From Hydra vulgaris (lineage: Eukaryota; Cnidaria; Hydrozoa; Anthoathecata; Hydridae): a DNA stretch of 64,000 nucleotides. The translations under genes and the position numbers were made by a program. The stretch spans positions 20,593,001-20,657,000 of the forward strand of contig NC_088921.1 in assembly GCF_038396675.1 (NCBI RefSeq). Direction: 5' to 3'. Below are positions 39,207 to 52,262 of the stretch, one piece after another. Below the pieces are notes generated by a model. It was given only the letters and a program-made list of their open reading frames with translations. It was not told where the DNA came from and ran no database searches. How positions within the stretch are numbered: position 1 is the first letter of the stretch; every line of letters begins with the position of its first letter.

Positions 39207-42200
39207 TTATTTGGGATCAAGTTTAGTGTGCATTTTAGAGTTTATATTAAATTTCAACGTTTTTATGGTTGTTAGACTAATTGCGTTGTTGATTGAGAAA
39301 ATTTTAAGAAAACGTTCGATGTCGTTTTCTCTTCTGAATATGTTGTAGTGTGTTTTCCATATATATTTTATTTCCTTTTTGATTCTTTCTATTATTTTTT
39401 CGGATATTATACTTCTATTTACTTTTATAGTTTCATTTCTCGCTCTCCATAATTCTGTGGTTATTATATTGGTTGTTGTCTTAATGATTTTTGCGACATA
39501 ACTATTTTTCGGTTGTTCTTCTGAGTTTATTTGGAATATAGCGTGAACAATGTTAAATTTTTTAGTTGGAGTAAGTTTATTGTAGATGGTTTTAAAAGCA
39601 TTCCATACTCTTCTTGCTGTTGTGCACGATATAAACGGGTGCAATGTTGTTTCTGTTTTGTCGCATTTCCGAAATAAGGTTAAACAAAAATTTAAGTTTG
39701 TCTGTTCCTCTTCCTCGGACTTTGCGCCACCTTTTTGTTTTCTGAAGAGTTGGCAGACTATCTGTATATATTCTCCATAGCGTGTTTTTTGATGGTCCTT
39801 GGGCAAAGGAGTTGAAGTTTCTTTGCCATATTTTGTGCCACGGCAGAGATCTTTGCAGGTGTGCTTCCCATGTCGTTTCAATTTTCTTTATGCTTTCGTT
39901 TTCGTTTGGGTTTGATAAATGCCAATATATATTTTTAGATTTTTTAGGAAAGATCTCAAAGATTTTCTTCTCTTTTTTAAGTGTTTCAATGACATCCTTG
40001 TAATAGTATGGGAATTCTTTTAGTGATTTTGGTGTTTGATTTTTTGTTAAGAAGGTCCATTCTGGGTGTGCAGATTTAGCAAAGTTTGTGAGCGGATACG
40101 ATAGTATGTAGCTTTGAATGTAAAAAAGTGGGTGAGGGTTTTCAACTTTTTTTAGGTTGAAAATGTGTTTTATTCGTAAGGCGAGACTCTGCTTTTGTGC
40201 ATTAAGAGTTCCTAGTCCCCCTTTGTCAGTTGGGAGGTTCAGGATGTCTCTTTTGATAGGCTCTGCAAAATCACTCTGCCAGAGATACTTGGATATTTCC
40301 TTTTCTATTGATTTAAAGGTTGTGTCATCTATTGGAAATAGATTGGCTACAAACCATATTTTTGATAGCGCTAAGGTGTTTAGAAATATCGCTTTACACC
40401 TGAGAGACACGTTCCTGTATTTATAAAATTTTGTTTTTTTTGAAAAGTTTTGGAGAGCCCTAGACCAATTTACTCTGGCAGTGTATGCCAAGTCATTGCT
40501 GAAAAGGACTCCTAGAATCTTGATACCGTTTGTATCGGACCAGTTTAATTTGACGATTTTTGGATTTATATGTCTTGCGGTGTTTTGATATTCAAGGTAG
40601 TTAAAACCCCCGAATGCAAAAGCCTTAGTTTTGGATCTATTGATGTTGGACCCTGAGACCTCCTCAAATCTATCAAGTGTAGTAAATGTGTCGTTTGTTG
40701 CTCTTGGGTTTGTCATGAATATAGTAGTATCATCTGCATATTGCATGACCTTGAGGTTGGATTTCGTTCCTGGTAGCGTGATTCCGTCGATGTTTTTGTT
40801 TAATCTTATTTCAATTGCTAAGGATTCTACTGCTAGACAGTATATCATTAGCGATATCGGGTCACCCTGGCGGACTCCTCTTTCAATTTTATGTGGTTCA
40901 CTCATGTAACCGTTATTTAGAATGATAGACTGATTATTTTTAAATGTTTGCTTTATGGCATTGACAAAATTGTTTCCCATATTGTATCTTTCAAGGGCTT
41001 TAAGAATAAAGTTTCTGTCAATTTTGTCAAAGGCTTTCTCTTGGTCTATTGTCAGTAGAAAGCTTCTTAGGTTTTTTTCGTTGGTATAATGTATTAGATC
41101 TCTGATGAGAAAAAGGTTTGAGAAAATATTTCTATCAGGGACCGTACATGTTTGCGACGTGCCTATTAAAATGCTTAAAGATTTAGGTTGTCTAATGGCT
41201 AGTGCTTTGGTGATAATTTTATAATCAGCACAGAGTAATGAGATTGGTCTCCAGTTTTTCAGCTCTTTTAAGTCACCTTCCTTAGGGAGGAGGCTTATTA
41301 GGGCAGTCCTTTGAGACCATGACATTTCGTTCTCTGTGCTAAAAATATTTTCGTTTGCAAGTGCAGTAAGTTATTCTCCATAAATGTTCCAGCATATTTG
41401 ATAAAATTCAGCAGGGAGTCCATCAATTCCAGGGGTTTTCCCTTTGTTGAGAGACTGTGCTGCATTTTGGAGTTCTACACTGGTGAATTTTTCATTTAAG
41501 TGGGCATTTTGTTCCTTTGTTAGTCTTACGTCGATGTTTTCTAAGAATTTTGCTTGCTTTTCAGCTTCGATGTTTGGATCTTTATAAAGACTTTGATAAA
41601 AGGACCTTATTGTTTTTAGGATGTTAGTTGTGTCTTCATAAGTTGTTTCTCCATCGTTTATTTCTTTGTTTTTTTGGTATAATTATTTTTTTCTATTTGT
41701 AAGAGTGTTTTGGAGGGTTTTTCGCCCTCTTCAACAATTATTTGCTTAGTTCTTACAAATACCCCGGTGTTCTAGAGTCCTTTTAGTTCTGATCGGAGTT
41801 CTTTTACTTTATTTTGATTGGGTAGTTGATTTTGTGTTTCATTTTCAATTTGTTGTTCCATTTGTTTTCTTTTTTCTCTGATGGACTTTTGTTTGCGTGA
41901 TGCTGTTTTTATTGCTATGGTTTTGATTCGATGTTTAATTATTTCCCACCATTTGTTATTATTTTGGTACCTGAATTTCTTCTTTTTTTGTTTATCGAAA
42001 TCTTTTCCAAGGGCATCGATAAAGTCGTTGTCATTTAGTAGGTCGATATTCAGGTGCCAATAACCGGGTCCTCTTTTGTTTTCGGTGTTTCTTATGAAGT
42101 GACATATATATGCCTTATGGTCACTTAATGTAGGATCAACTATTTTACATTGTACGTGCAGCTCTTTGTTTAGGTTAGCGTATATTCTGTCTATTCTGCT

Positions 42201-42809
42201 CCTGTATGATCCATCTTGTTTTTCAAAGGTAAATTCCATTTTATTTGGATGGACTTTTCGATATGTGTCAGTTAGTTGATATTTTTCATTAAGGATGTTT
42301 GGGTTAGTTTTACCAAGCGTGTTGTTTGGGTTTAGGTGGTCTCCACCTTTTCTATCAATATGAGGATTTTCAACCATGTTGAAATCACCAGCTAATATTA
42401 GGATATCCGCTGGCTTTACATGTTTATCAAGTGAGCCATAGAAATACACCTTCTTTTGGGGGTCGTTAGGGCCATAAACATTGATAACTCTAGTTGTAAC
42501 ATTATCAATTGTTATGGTGGTTGCGAGGGTTCTTCCATGGTTATCTTGTGTGGTGTCTTTAAGATCATGTTTATTTCTTAGTAGTATGGCAACGCCTCGC
42601 TGTTTATTGTTTCCATTATTCCAAAGTGACGTGCCCCCGGTAATTTTCTCCCATTCTTGCGCCCATCTAACAAATTTTTCATCATCACAGTGCGTTTCCT
42701 GTATGCAACATATTTCGGATTCTATTGAGTTTAGAAAGCTCATTATGTTATGTCTTTTCTTATCGTCGTTTAAACCATTGACATTTAAGGTTACAGTTTT
42801 AAAATCCAT
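39207..42809 (-). pseudogene. E10 mirror ORF2, with complete C-terminus
   Basis: Same frame, stops and shifts as 26114-29517, with one residue change seen in the endonuclease (TITIDNV for TITTDNV). The extra C-terminal part encodes FRKCDKTETTLHPFISC (first Cys of the CCHC changed or shifted), TTELWRARNETIKVNRS, KEIKYIWKTHYNIFRRENDI and FSINNAISLTTIKTLKFN, with the stop at 39207. Confidence 0.9.
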
Positions 42810-43046
42810 TTTAACTCTAATGAAGGTATGTTTGGGTATTTCTAATTTCTTCTAAAGTTATGTTTATTTTATTTTGTTATTAAATTTTTTATTTTTATTT
42901 GAGTTATCTGAATTTTTAATTTTATTTGGTTTTACTATATTTTTTATTTTTGTTTGATTTTATTAAATTTTTTATTTTTATTTGGCTTTGTTTTTATATT
43001 TTTATTTAATATTATTATTTATTTATTATTATAACTACTTATTTTT

Positions 43047-44153
43047 TCAAGTCTTATCGACCTCTTGGGCGGTATTTGGGCGTTGCTCATCAAAAATAAG
43101 ACGCGCCGTGTCGTTATGTGGTTTTTTGGAGTCATTTATTATTGTTGTTTCTTCGTATGTTTTCCTTTTGTGTGTTTTAGCAGTTATAAAATCTCCTTCT
43201 TCCATTGCTTCATTTGTCTGATTCTCGTTATTTTCGTAAGTGTTTTTTATTTGGTCTGCTGTTTTGATTATTACATTTTCATTGCTTTTTCTTACATTAA
43301 CAATATCATCTTGCTTTTGAAATTGACTTTCTTCGTTTTTGCTTGAGCAGGAAGTTTCTGCTATTAAAATTTTAGCGTTGCTTTCTGCCGGTATGATAAT
43401 AGGAGATAAGGGAGTAATTTTTTCTATATCATTTAGTTTTGGTGTTTTAACATTGGTTTCATTTTTTGCATCAGTAGTGTTTATTTTTGGTGTTGTGTTG
43501 TTTTCTTGACCAGTGTATATAGTTCTTACTTTGTGGCCTTGGATATATATATATTTTGGTATAGGTTTTTTTAGGTAATCTAGAACAACTACGAGAGTAC
43601 CCGTAAAATATTTTGTTCCTTTAGTTGGTGTTTTTTTAATTAACGGTCGGGTATAAACATGTGTCCCAAACCCCATGCTCTCTAGGTCTCTTCCAGCTTG
43701 AATGTTTTCGAATTCAAGCGGAAGACCTAAAATCGACACTGTTATACTTTTGCTAATCTCTCTTGTAGGCGATGATTTATAGAATAAGTGGTGTACATTG
43801 TTTATAGTGAGTCCTTTTTCTATGATTTTGTTTTTTGTTAAGTTCGATTTAAAAGTTAACTCCAGGATTGCATTTCCCTTTATTATCTGAGCACCTGCAA
43901 TCCCTTCGTCTTGATTGTCGTTCTCTAGTGCAATTAAGTCATCATTTATGGTGGTTTTTGTAGCAAGTTTACATAGCAGAGTGTTATTTAATTGTCTTAG
44001 TTTTGGTTTAAGATTATCGTAGGATTTTTTAGCAATTTGCGCATAAGAAAGATGCGTGACAGTTGGTTGTTCATCATCGCAACTATCTACACAGACATCT
44101 TGCAACGTTGTAGTTATGTCGTGTTCAGCAAAATCAATAGCTTGTTCATCCAT
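43047..44153 (-). CDS. E10 mirror ORF1, intact (368 aa)
   Basis: Same protein as 24770-25876, from ATG 44153 without a break. Confidence 0.85.
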   Translation of the reverse strand: MDEQAIDFAEHDITTTLQDVCVDSCDDEQPTVTHLSYAQIAKKSYDNLKPKLRQLNNTLLCKLATKTTINDDLIALENDNQDEGIAGAQIIKGNAILELTFKSNLTKNKIIEKGLTINNVHHLFYKSSPTREISKSITVSILGLPLEFENIQAGRDLESMGFGTHVYTRPLIKKTPTKGTKYFTGTLVVVLDYLKKPIPKYIYIQGHKVRTIYTGQENNTTPKINTTDAKNETNVKTPKLNDIEKITPLSPIIIPAESNAKILIAETSCSSKNEESQFQKQDDIVNVRKSNENVIIKTADQIKNTYENNENQTNEAMEEGDFITAKTHKRKTYEETTIINDSKKPHNDTARLIFDEQRPNTAQEVDKT

Positions 44154-44344
44154 AACTATAGATATTTGCCCATAGACCTTTGATTTTACAATAAGGTCAG
44201 TAGACCTTTAAACAATAATACAACCCATGTTAGGGGCAAGGTATATATATTATACTGAAACTGTTTAAAATAAAAAACTATACTAAAACTGTACTATAAG
44301 GCCAGCAGACCTTTTATATAAAATCTGCTGTCTAAGGCTAAAGG

Positions 44345-44358
44345 ATAAGAACAGATAC
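44345..44358 (-). repeat. U2 target-site duplication beside the mirror SINE
   Basis: GTATCTGTTCTTAT on the minus strand, between the SINE tail and E10. The second copy is at 44742-44755. Confidence 0.9.
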
Positions 44359-44741
44359 TTTTTTTTTTTTTTTTTTTACAAACCAACTAGAGTGACCTGA
44401 AGCTGAAATCAGACTTACACAGGGCCCTAGAAGGCGGTGTTATTTGGAAGCCGAGACTCCGTATTTTGTCCCATTTAAGGGTTTTTTAGCCCATTTAAGG
44501 GTTTTTTGGCCTATTTAAGGGTTTAGTTGCCACTCAGCCGAAACTGAGCAGCGCCAACTTAATGGTTTATCTCCATTTAACGTCCGTAGTGGACGGAACG
44601 CTTTGAGATTTCCGGACGTAGAAGGAGACACTGAAAAAGCGAATACGCCAATAACCCCTATCGACTGTCACGGTTTCGACCTTGTGCTGTTTCTGCTTTC
44701 TAACAACACCGAAACCAATTGAGAGATGGTCCGGAGCCGAA
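44359..44741 (-). mobile_element. U2-targeted SINE, mirror copy
   Basis: Mirror of 24182-24564 with the same box-like motifs, the 9-bp stem, three 20-bp repeats and the CTAGGGCCC tail. Confidence 0.8.
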
Positions 44742-44755
44742 ATAAGAACAGATAC

Positions 44756-44913
44756 TTTTTTTTTTTTTTTTTTTTTTTTAATAATTACATATATTTAATT
44801 AATAAATATTTACAACAGGGGACAATTTTCAATGAGGGGGGGGGGAGATTTTTTTTTATATTATTTATTTTTCCTTTGCTTTTCTAAGACAGTATTTTGC
44901 TTCTGTTTTTTTG

Positions 44914-44944
<31 letters not shown>

Positions 44945-45550
44945 TTAAAATTTTTGTGGGTATTGGTAACAAAAAGAAAATATAAACGTCGAAAAACGAA
45001 AAAAAATCGAACATAAACCACAACAGGATTTTTAAAGAAAATATAAAGAATAAAAAATTTCCGAGTTTAAAATATATATGCCTGGCTATTACCCCAGGCT
45101 GTTATAAAAAATACACACATCCATCATTGCCACCGGGCTTTGCAGGACATGTTCGTGATTTTTGCGTGAGGTTTAAAATATATTGTGCTGGCCATTAAGC
45201 CTCGCATTTATAAAATATACGCATGTCCGTCGCACCCACAGGGGCTGCTGGGGACATGCTTTTTCGTAACAAAAAAAAAATAAATATACATATTTAAAAT
45301 ATGGTTGAAAACCCTTTTTCTATAACAAGAAATTTAAATTTTCGTTATTATTTTCACTGATGGCACCGTTTATTGAAAATATTTCGTGGAATTTTTCCAC
45401 ATTATTTTCTCTTAGGTGTTTGTTGTACATTGTTTTCCATATAGCTTTAATTTCGGCTTTTATACCCTCTACAATTCTTGCTGAGGGTATAACTTTGTTC
45501 TCTTTAACCGTTATGTTTCTTGCCCACCATAACCGTAGGTTATGGTGGGC
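44756..45550 (-). mobile_element. E9 mirror copy: 5'-truncated LINE 3' end
   Basis: ORF2 end at 45320-45534 and the 3' UTR with two structured units. The part 44930-45060 differs from the left arm at many bases in low-complexity sequence. The 13-bp inverted repeat is at 45522-45550. Confidence 0.88.
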
Positions 45551-45551
45551 A

Positions 45552-48500
45552 AAAAAACAAAAGGCAAATATTAAGTCATTTGGGCTGGATAAACTGATCG
45601 CGTTGTTTATTGAGTATGTTTCGTGGAACTTTATTGTGGTATTTTCCCTGCAGGCTTTATTGTATTTTATCCTCCATATATACTTTATTTCGTTTTTAAT
45701 GTTTTAAATCACGGTAAGTGCTGTAATATTTGTGTTTTCTTTTAGTCTTTTATTTCTTGCTCTCCATAAATCGGTTGTAACTATGTGAGTTAATGTTGTT
45801 ACTAGCTTTGCTAATTTGTTGCTTTGTCCTAGGTCTTCAGTATTAGTTTGAAATATTGTGTGTACTATATTAAAGTTTCTATTTGGTAAGCGCGACTCAT
45901 AGATTGGTTTCATGGCTTTCCAAACTCTTCTTGCTTTTTTACAAGATAGAAATGGATGTAGCGTATTCTCTGTTTTATTTCATGATTTGCATAAACCATT
46001 TCCTCTGCCCCGGTTTCTTTTCCAAGTGAGTATTTTTTCTAACGTTGGAAGTGAGTTTGTTAATATTCTCCAAAGTGTGTTTTTACTTGGGCCTTGGGCA
46101 TATGAGTTAAAACTTCTAAACCATACTGATGCCCACATTAGTTTTCTTTGTAGTTTTGTTTCCCAAGTTGTTTGTATTTTTAAGATGCTTTTGTTATCTT
46201 GGGCACTATGTATATGAGTGTATAGACTTTTTGCAGTTTTGTTCCTTAATTTAAATATATCAGCGAATGTATTTAAGGTCTCCAATACATCGCGATAATA
46301 AAAGGGAGGCATATTTAGAGATTTTGGGAATTTATTTTCGGTGAGATATAGCCATTGTGGGTTGTGGTTTTCAGCATATTTGGTTAGAGGATATCCAAGG
46401 AAGAAGTTTTGTAAATAGTATGATTCGTGAGTGTTTTGATATTCCTTCATGTTAAAAGTATGTTTCATCCTCCAAGATGTACATTGCTCTGCTATATCTA
46501 GGATCCCGAGAACCTCCTTTACCGACGGATAAGTTGAGGATATCTCTTTTGATTGGTTCGGCATATTCACTGTTTCATAAATATTTAAATTTATCTTTTT
46601 TTATTTGTTTTTCCAGGATTTTATTAACTGTAAAAATATTGGCGACGAACCATATTTGAGAGAGAGCAAGAGTATTTATAAACAAAGCCTTGCACCTTAA
46701 AGAAACATTTCTGAATTTAAAACCCCGCACCCTTTTAACAAAGTTTTCGTGGGCCCTTTTCCAGTTAGTGCTGGCTGTGAATGCCAGATCAGTGTGAAAA
46801 TGTATTCCAAGAATTCTTTTTCCAGTTGTGTTTGACCATTGAAGATTATAGTTTTTTTGTTTGAGGACGATAGTTGTTTTTTCGTAATCTAGGTAATCAA
46901 AACCACCTAGAGCCAGAGCTTTTGTTTTGTCTCTATTTATGTTTGATCCTGATGCTTCTTCGAATCTGTCAAGAGTTTTGAAAGCTTCATTAACTGAGTA
47001 TGAGCTTCTAAGGAATATTGATGTGTCATCTGCGTATTGCATTACTTTTAGGGGTATTTTTGATCCTGGTAGTGGAATTCCGTCAATTTTGTGGTTGTTT
47101 CTAATTGAGATAGCTAGTGGTTCTACCGCTATGCCGTATAACATCAATGATATAGGATCTCCTTGCCTGACTCCTTTTTTAATATCAAAAGGTTCACTCA
47201 TAAATCCATTATTTAAAATTAAGGATTGGTTCGGTTTTAAAGTTTGCTTTATAGCATTTATAAAATTTTTTCCGAGGTTGTATTTCTCCATTGCTTCAAA
47301 CAGATAGTTGCGATCAATCTTGTCAAAAGTTTTCTCCTGATCTATGGTCAGAATAAAACTTTTGATATTCTTTTCATTTGTATACTGAATGAGGTCCCTC
47401 ACCAGGAAGATATTAGAATAGATGTTTCTTTCAGGGATCGAGCATGTTTGAGAGGTTCCCAATAACAAATCTAATATTTTCGATAATCTTAAGGCTAGGG
47501 CTTTTGTTATTATTTTGTAGTCGCTGCAAAGGAGTGAAATTGGCCGCCAATTTTTTAGATCAGTTAAATCTCCTCCTTTTGGTAACAGACAAATAAGAGC
47601 AGTTCTTTGTGACCATGAAAGTTGTTCTTCGGTATCAAATATGTTTATATTGGCTAGAGTTGTGAACTTTTCACCAAAGATATCCCAAAACTCTTGGTAA
47701 AACTCTACCGGTATTCCATCAATCCCGGAGTCTTTCCTTTTTTAAGTGACATGGACGCATTATAAAGCTCTTCTTTGCTGAACTTGATGTTAAGGAAAGC
47801 ATTCTGGTCGTCTGTCAAGGACTTATTAATGCAGGATAAAAACTTTTTTTGTATTTCTTCAGATATTTCTGTTTTTTTGTATAATATTTTATAATATTCC
47901 CTTATCTTCGGAAGTATATGATGTGTTTCTGTAAGTATAGTTTCTTCATCCTTGAGCGTTGTTATTGTTTTTTTGATTTGATTGTTTCTTACTATCTGGA
48001 ACAAGGTTTTTGAGGCGGATTCGTCTTCTTCGACAATTTTTTGTTTAGTTCGGATTAAAACTCCATTCTTTATTGAGAGCTCTTTCAGTTGCAATTCATG
48101 ATTTTTAACAATTTCATTATTTGGGTTTTCCGATTGCATTTGTGCGTTTATTTGTTGTTGGAGAGTTAGCCTTCTTAGATTTTTTTCCTTTTGTATTTTT
48201 GTGGATAGGTCGATGGCCGTAGATTCAACTTTGTATTTGATCATTTCCCACCATTGGTTTTTGTTATCATAATTGTATTGCTTTGCTTTTTGTTTTTCGA
48301 ATTTTGTTTTTAAAGATTCTTTGAAGCGAGCGTCAGAAAGAAGGTTGACATTTAAATGCCAGTAACCTGGACCTCTTTTGTTTTGTGTTTTGATAGCGAA
48401 TTTATACAAGAGGCCTTTGTGGTCACTGAAGCCTGTGTCAACAATAGCGGCTTTTTGCTTTGTTGCTTTTTCTACTGTGGTGTATATTCTGTCGATTCTA

Positions 48501-49191
48501 CTACGAAAAACTTTATCTGGACTATTGTAAGTAAATCTTTTTTGTGTGGATATAGCACCCGAAATGTATCTGATAGATTGTATTTTTCACAGAACCTGTT
48601 TAGGTTTTGTTTCCCTGCGGTGTTGTTAGGGTTGTAGAGATCGCCACCTTCTCTATCTAGTGTTGGATCTACCAACATAATAAAGTCTCCTGAGAGATAT
48701 AGATTGTCGCATAATTTTGCGTGTTTATTTATGGTATAAAAAAAATTTTCTTTTTCTTGAGGATTGTTTGGTGCATAGATATTTATTATTCTTGTTGTGG
48801 TTTTCTCAAGGTTAATCGTGACGGCCAGGATTCTACCGTTATCATCCTGAGTGACGTCTTGAAATATATTTTTTTGTTTAGTAAGTAAAGCTACACCACA
48901 TCTTTTGTTATTGTTGTTGTTCCAAAAAGAGGATCCCCCGGTTTTATTTACCCATTCTTTGTTCCATAACTCTTTTTTCTCATTTGAACAGTGTGTCTCT
49001 TGAATACATACAATATCACAGTTCATATCTTTAAAAATATTCATTAAGTTGTTTCTTTTTATATCGGCATTTAGCCCATTTACATTTATAGTCAGAATTT
49101 TTTGATTATTATCTTTTTTGTTTTTTTTTACGTTATATACTTTTTTATTTTTATTTGTTTTTGTTTTAAGTTTTATATTTTTATTTGGCAT
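45552..49191 (-). pseudogene. E8 mirror ORF2, broken
   Basis: Same motifs and breaks as 19731-23370 (ILTINVNGLN, SGDFIMLVDP, MQYADDTSIF). Confidence 0.9.
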
Positions 49192-49276
49192 TTTTGTGGA
49201 TTTTATATTTTTGTTTGATTTTTATTTATTATTATTATTTTTTTTAATATATACTTTTCAAGATTGCATAACTTTT

Positions 49277-50327
49277 CTAGGTCATATTAGGGCGTAGCCC
49301 ATCATCTATGTACCTGTCTTCAATATTTGACTTTTTAATTTCCTGAAGTTTATTTGATCCGTGTGATGTTTTCCTTTTGTTTTTTTTATCGTGGGCACCA
49401 TCCCATAAATTTTCTCCGTCCATTTCTAAGTCCTGTTTGTGTCCCTGGCTAGCTTAATTAACCTTGTTTTGGCTTTTTTCAGTTGCCTTAATTTCTGGTT
49501 TTGTTTTTGCTTTTTCTTCCGTTTTTTTAGTTTTGACAGTTTTGCTAGTTTCCATATCTTTATTTGAAACTAAGGTGGTATCCTGATTCAATTTATCTAC
49601 GTCAATCGGTTCTGTGTTTTCAGTATTTTTATTTTCTATATTTTCCGTACTAGATTTTTCAAAAACAGGTTTGTTTGGCCTCTCTTGGCCTGTATGGATT
49701 GCCGTAACGTTGTATCCATTTAATTTTATGTTGAAAGGAATGGGGTTTCGGAGATTGTCCATCACTGCTATGATGGTCCCTGAAAAATAAGACGTGCCTC
49801 GTTTTGGGGTTTTTTTAAATATGGCTTTTGTATAGACATGTCTACCATGTCCCGCATCTTCAAGTAACTTCCCCACATCAAGATCTCTACATTCTAACGG
49901 TAGACCAAGTATTGAAACTGTAGTTCGCATGCTGGGTTGCTTTAATGGCGTGGAGTTAAAAAAACGATGGTGTATTCCGTTTATATTAAGTCCGTTCGTA
50001 AGTATTTTATGTTTTTTATTTTTCATTTTTATACGTTATTTCTAACATGGTGTTGTTTTGAACTATCTGGGCTCCGGCTAGGCCGTCTTCAAGATCTTCG
50101 TTTTCTGAAGCCAAAAGGATTGTATCTATGCTTGCTGGTATTGGTAGTTCACAAAGAACTGTTTTATTTAGTTGTTGAAATTTGGTTTGATGTTGTTGAG
50201 GATTTTTAGTTGCTTGCGCATAGGATATTTTCAAAGGATTAGATTTAACTTCGTTGCAACTTTCAGAGTACATATTTTTATTAGGATTGTTAAGATTATT
50301 ATAAAACTCGTCCATGTTTGATACCAT
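49277..50327 (-). pseudogene. E8 mirror ORF1, broken
   Basis: Same as 18595-19645, with the frameshift near 50020 and the TAA at 49454-49456. Confidence 0.8.
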
Positions 50328-50431
50328 GATCGAGTTAGGCTTTACAATAATGATTGTGTAAAAAGTTTGGGAACAAACTTGTTTTTAGGGCCAGTAGACC
50401 TTAATAAGTTACTCAAGCAACCCGTGGTTGT

Positions 50432-51395
50432 CAGTTTCAGTGGCTGCAACATCTAGATCTTTTTCGATCCTAGTTACTTCAAAATTAGTACTTAGGATTT
50501 CATTAGTTGAATTTTCTTTATTTGTATTATCGTTTTTTTATATTCACTTTCTTCAAATGAATTCCTTTTTTTATGTGGTATATACCCTTCTTGACCGCTG
50601 TGGATTATTTTAACTTTATACCCTTTTAAGGTTATGTGGGTTGGTATTGGCTTAGGCATATCTTCCAATACTACAAGTAGAATACCGGAGTAATATTCAA
50701 TTTTGTTTTTTTTGAGTTTTTTTCATTAGAGGTCTTGTAGATATGTGTTTACCATATCCACAGTTTTCTAATTCTTCGCCTGCACCAATCTCTACACACT
50801 CAAGTGGGAGACCGAAGATCGAGACCGTTCTTCTTTGGGTTGTTGGCGTTCTAGGTGTTCGATTTGGTTTTGAATTAAAAAGGCGAAAGTGTTCCCCTTT
50901 AATGCTTAACCCCTTTTCAAGGAGAGTATTTTTCGACTTGTCATCCTTCATGACAATTTCTACCATCTTTCCCCCTCTAATAACATAAAGACCAAAAAGG
51001 TCAACATCTAAGTCTTGCTCTTCCAAAGCAGCAAGTATATCTTCTACATTGGCTTTAGTATTTAATGAGCAAAGTAAGGTATTTTTAATTGGTTTTAAAT
51101 TAACATTACTTTCTCCTGTAGCTACTTGGACGTAGCTCCTAGATGCAGAAGTTTGTTCCTTGCGTATTTCCAATATGTTATTATTTATAATATTTTCCGC
51201 ATCAAGAGTGGATTTTTTCAAATCCATTATCACTTACAATTAATAATGACGTCGAGTAAACCTATTACTTATTAAGAGTAAGCAACCCGTAGATAGGGCA
51301 ACGTAATTATACAAAACTATATTAGGCTATACTAGTACTATATTTAAGGCCAATAGACCCTTTATTATAGTGGCTATCTCAAACTAACACCAGAG
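50432..51395 (-). mobile_element. E7 mirror copy: LINE 5' part
   Basis: 5' UTR and ORF1 (50492-51227, frameshifted near 50712) as in 17527-18490. Confidence 0.8.
50492..51227 (-). pseudogene. E7 mirror ORF1, frameshifted
   Basis: Same protein as 17695-18430 (SRSYVQVA, RRTVSIFGLPLE, YGKHISTRPLMKKT). Confidence 0.8.
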
Positions 51396-51423
51396 GATGT
51401 TAGCCATTAGGCCGAGAAGCGAT
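51396..51423 (-). ncRNA. U2: U2 snRNA gene, 5' part (nt 1-28), mirror
   Basis: Mirror of 17499-17526, with the same AACATC variant. Confidence 0.9.
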
Positions 51424-51599
51424 AACTGAACACTGCAGACATAGTCGAACTGACGCCGTCTTCAACAATGTACTTGTGTTTTGAATTAGAACGTCTAATC
51501 ATTTTCGTCGTCGTCATCATCAGCAGCATCATCATCAGCAGCAGCTGAGACCATTAGCGATGTTAGACACTCTGAAAGTCAAGAATTTTTCTTATTTTC
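51424..51599 (-). promoter_or_regulatory. 176-bp U2 array spacer, mirror
   Basis: Mirror of 17323-17498. Confidence 0.75.
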
Positions 51600-51754
51600 A
51601 ATCTGGGCCGCGCTCAGCAGTAGTGCAAAGCCGATGCAACCCGTGGTCAAGGCAAGGTAAACCTATGAACTCATGACCTAATGCCAAAATTGAGATTAAT
51701 ATATGAGCCGGACTGTTCCGGCGTATCAAATTTTAAACTGATAAGAACAGATAC
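51600..51754 (-). ncRNA. U2: U2 snRNA gene, 3' part (nt 36-190), mirror
   Basis: Mirror of 17168-17322, with the same Sm-region decay. Confidence 0.93.
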
Positions 51755-52019
51755 CTTTTTTTTACTTTCTTGTTTTTATGTTCCTATTTTTTATTTATTT
51801 AACTTTTAATTAATTTTTATTTTTGGTGATCAAAGCATAAACGAAAAGCGGAAATGCGAAGAAATCGAAAAACGAGAAGTTGAGATAACATCTTATTGCT
51901 TTATAGATTAAAAACTAACGTGTCAGAGTTTGCCTGACTTATTGCATTGTTAAAGGAGTATTTTTTATGGAAGTTTTTTATGTCATTCAATCTTTGATGT
52001 TTTTTATATTTTACATCCC
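51755..52019 (-). mobile_element. E6 mirror copy: LINE 3'-end fragment
   Basis: Mirror of 16903-17167; the ORF2 stop is at 51901-51903. Confidence 0.85.
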
Positions 52020-52075
52020 ATATATGAGCCGGACTGTGCCGGCGTACCAAATATTATACTGATAAGAACAGATAC
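52020..52075 (-). ncRNA. U2: U2 snRNA fragment (nt 36-91), mirror
   Basis: Mirror of 16847-16902. Confidence 0.85.
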
Positions 52076-52262
52076 TTTTTTTTTTTTTTTTTTTTTTTTG
52101 TAACTTTTATTAAGTTTTAATATATATATTTTCATTTATTTTCTTTTAGATTTTGTATTTAAAGTGATCATATTATAAAAAAACAAGAACAAACGAGGAA
52201 CAAAATGCGAAAAAATCGATAACAAAAAAAAACGAAAAGTCGAGATCACTTGCAATTTTGGT

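Larger units (their letters stand above)
39121..44344 (-). mobile_element. E10 mirror copy: full-length two-ORF LINE (family D)
   Basis: 5.22 kb, the complete form of E10. Order on the minus strand: 5' UTR (44154-44344), ORF1 (43047-44153), linker, ORF2 (39207-42809), a 3' UTR of about 85 bp and an A-rich tail. It ends against decayed U2 nt 36. The part 39121-39405 is absent from the left arm. Confidence 0.92.
45551..50431 (-). mobile_element. E8 mirror copy: two-ORF LINE
   Basis: Contains ORF1 (49277-50327) and ORF2 (45552-49191) with the same breaks as the left copy. Its 5' limit, where it fuses with E7, is approximate. Confidence 0.85.
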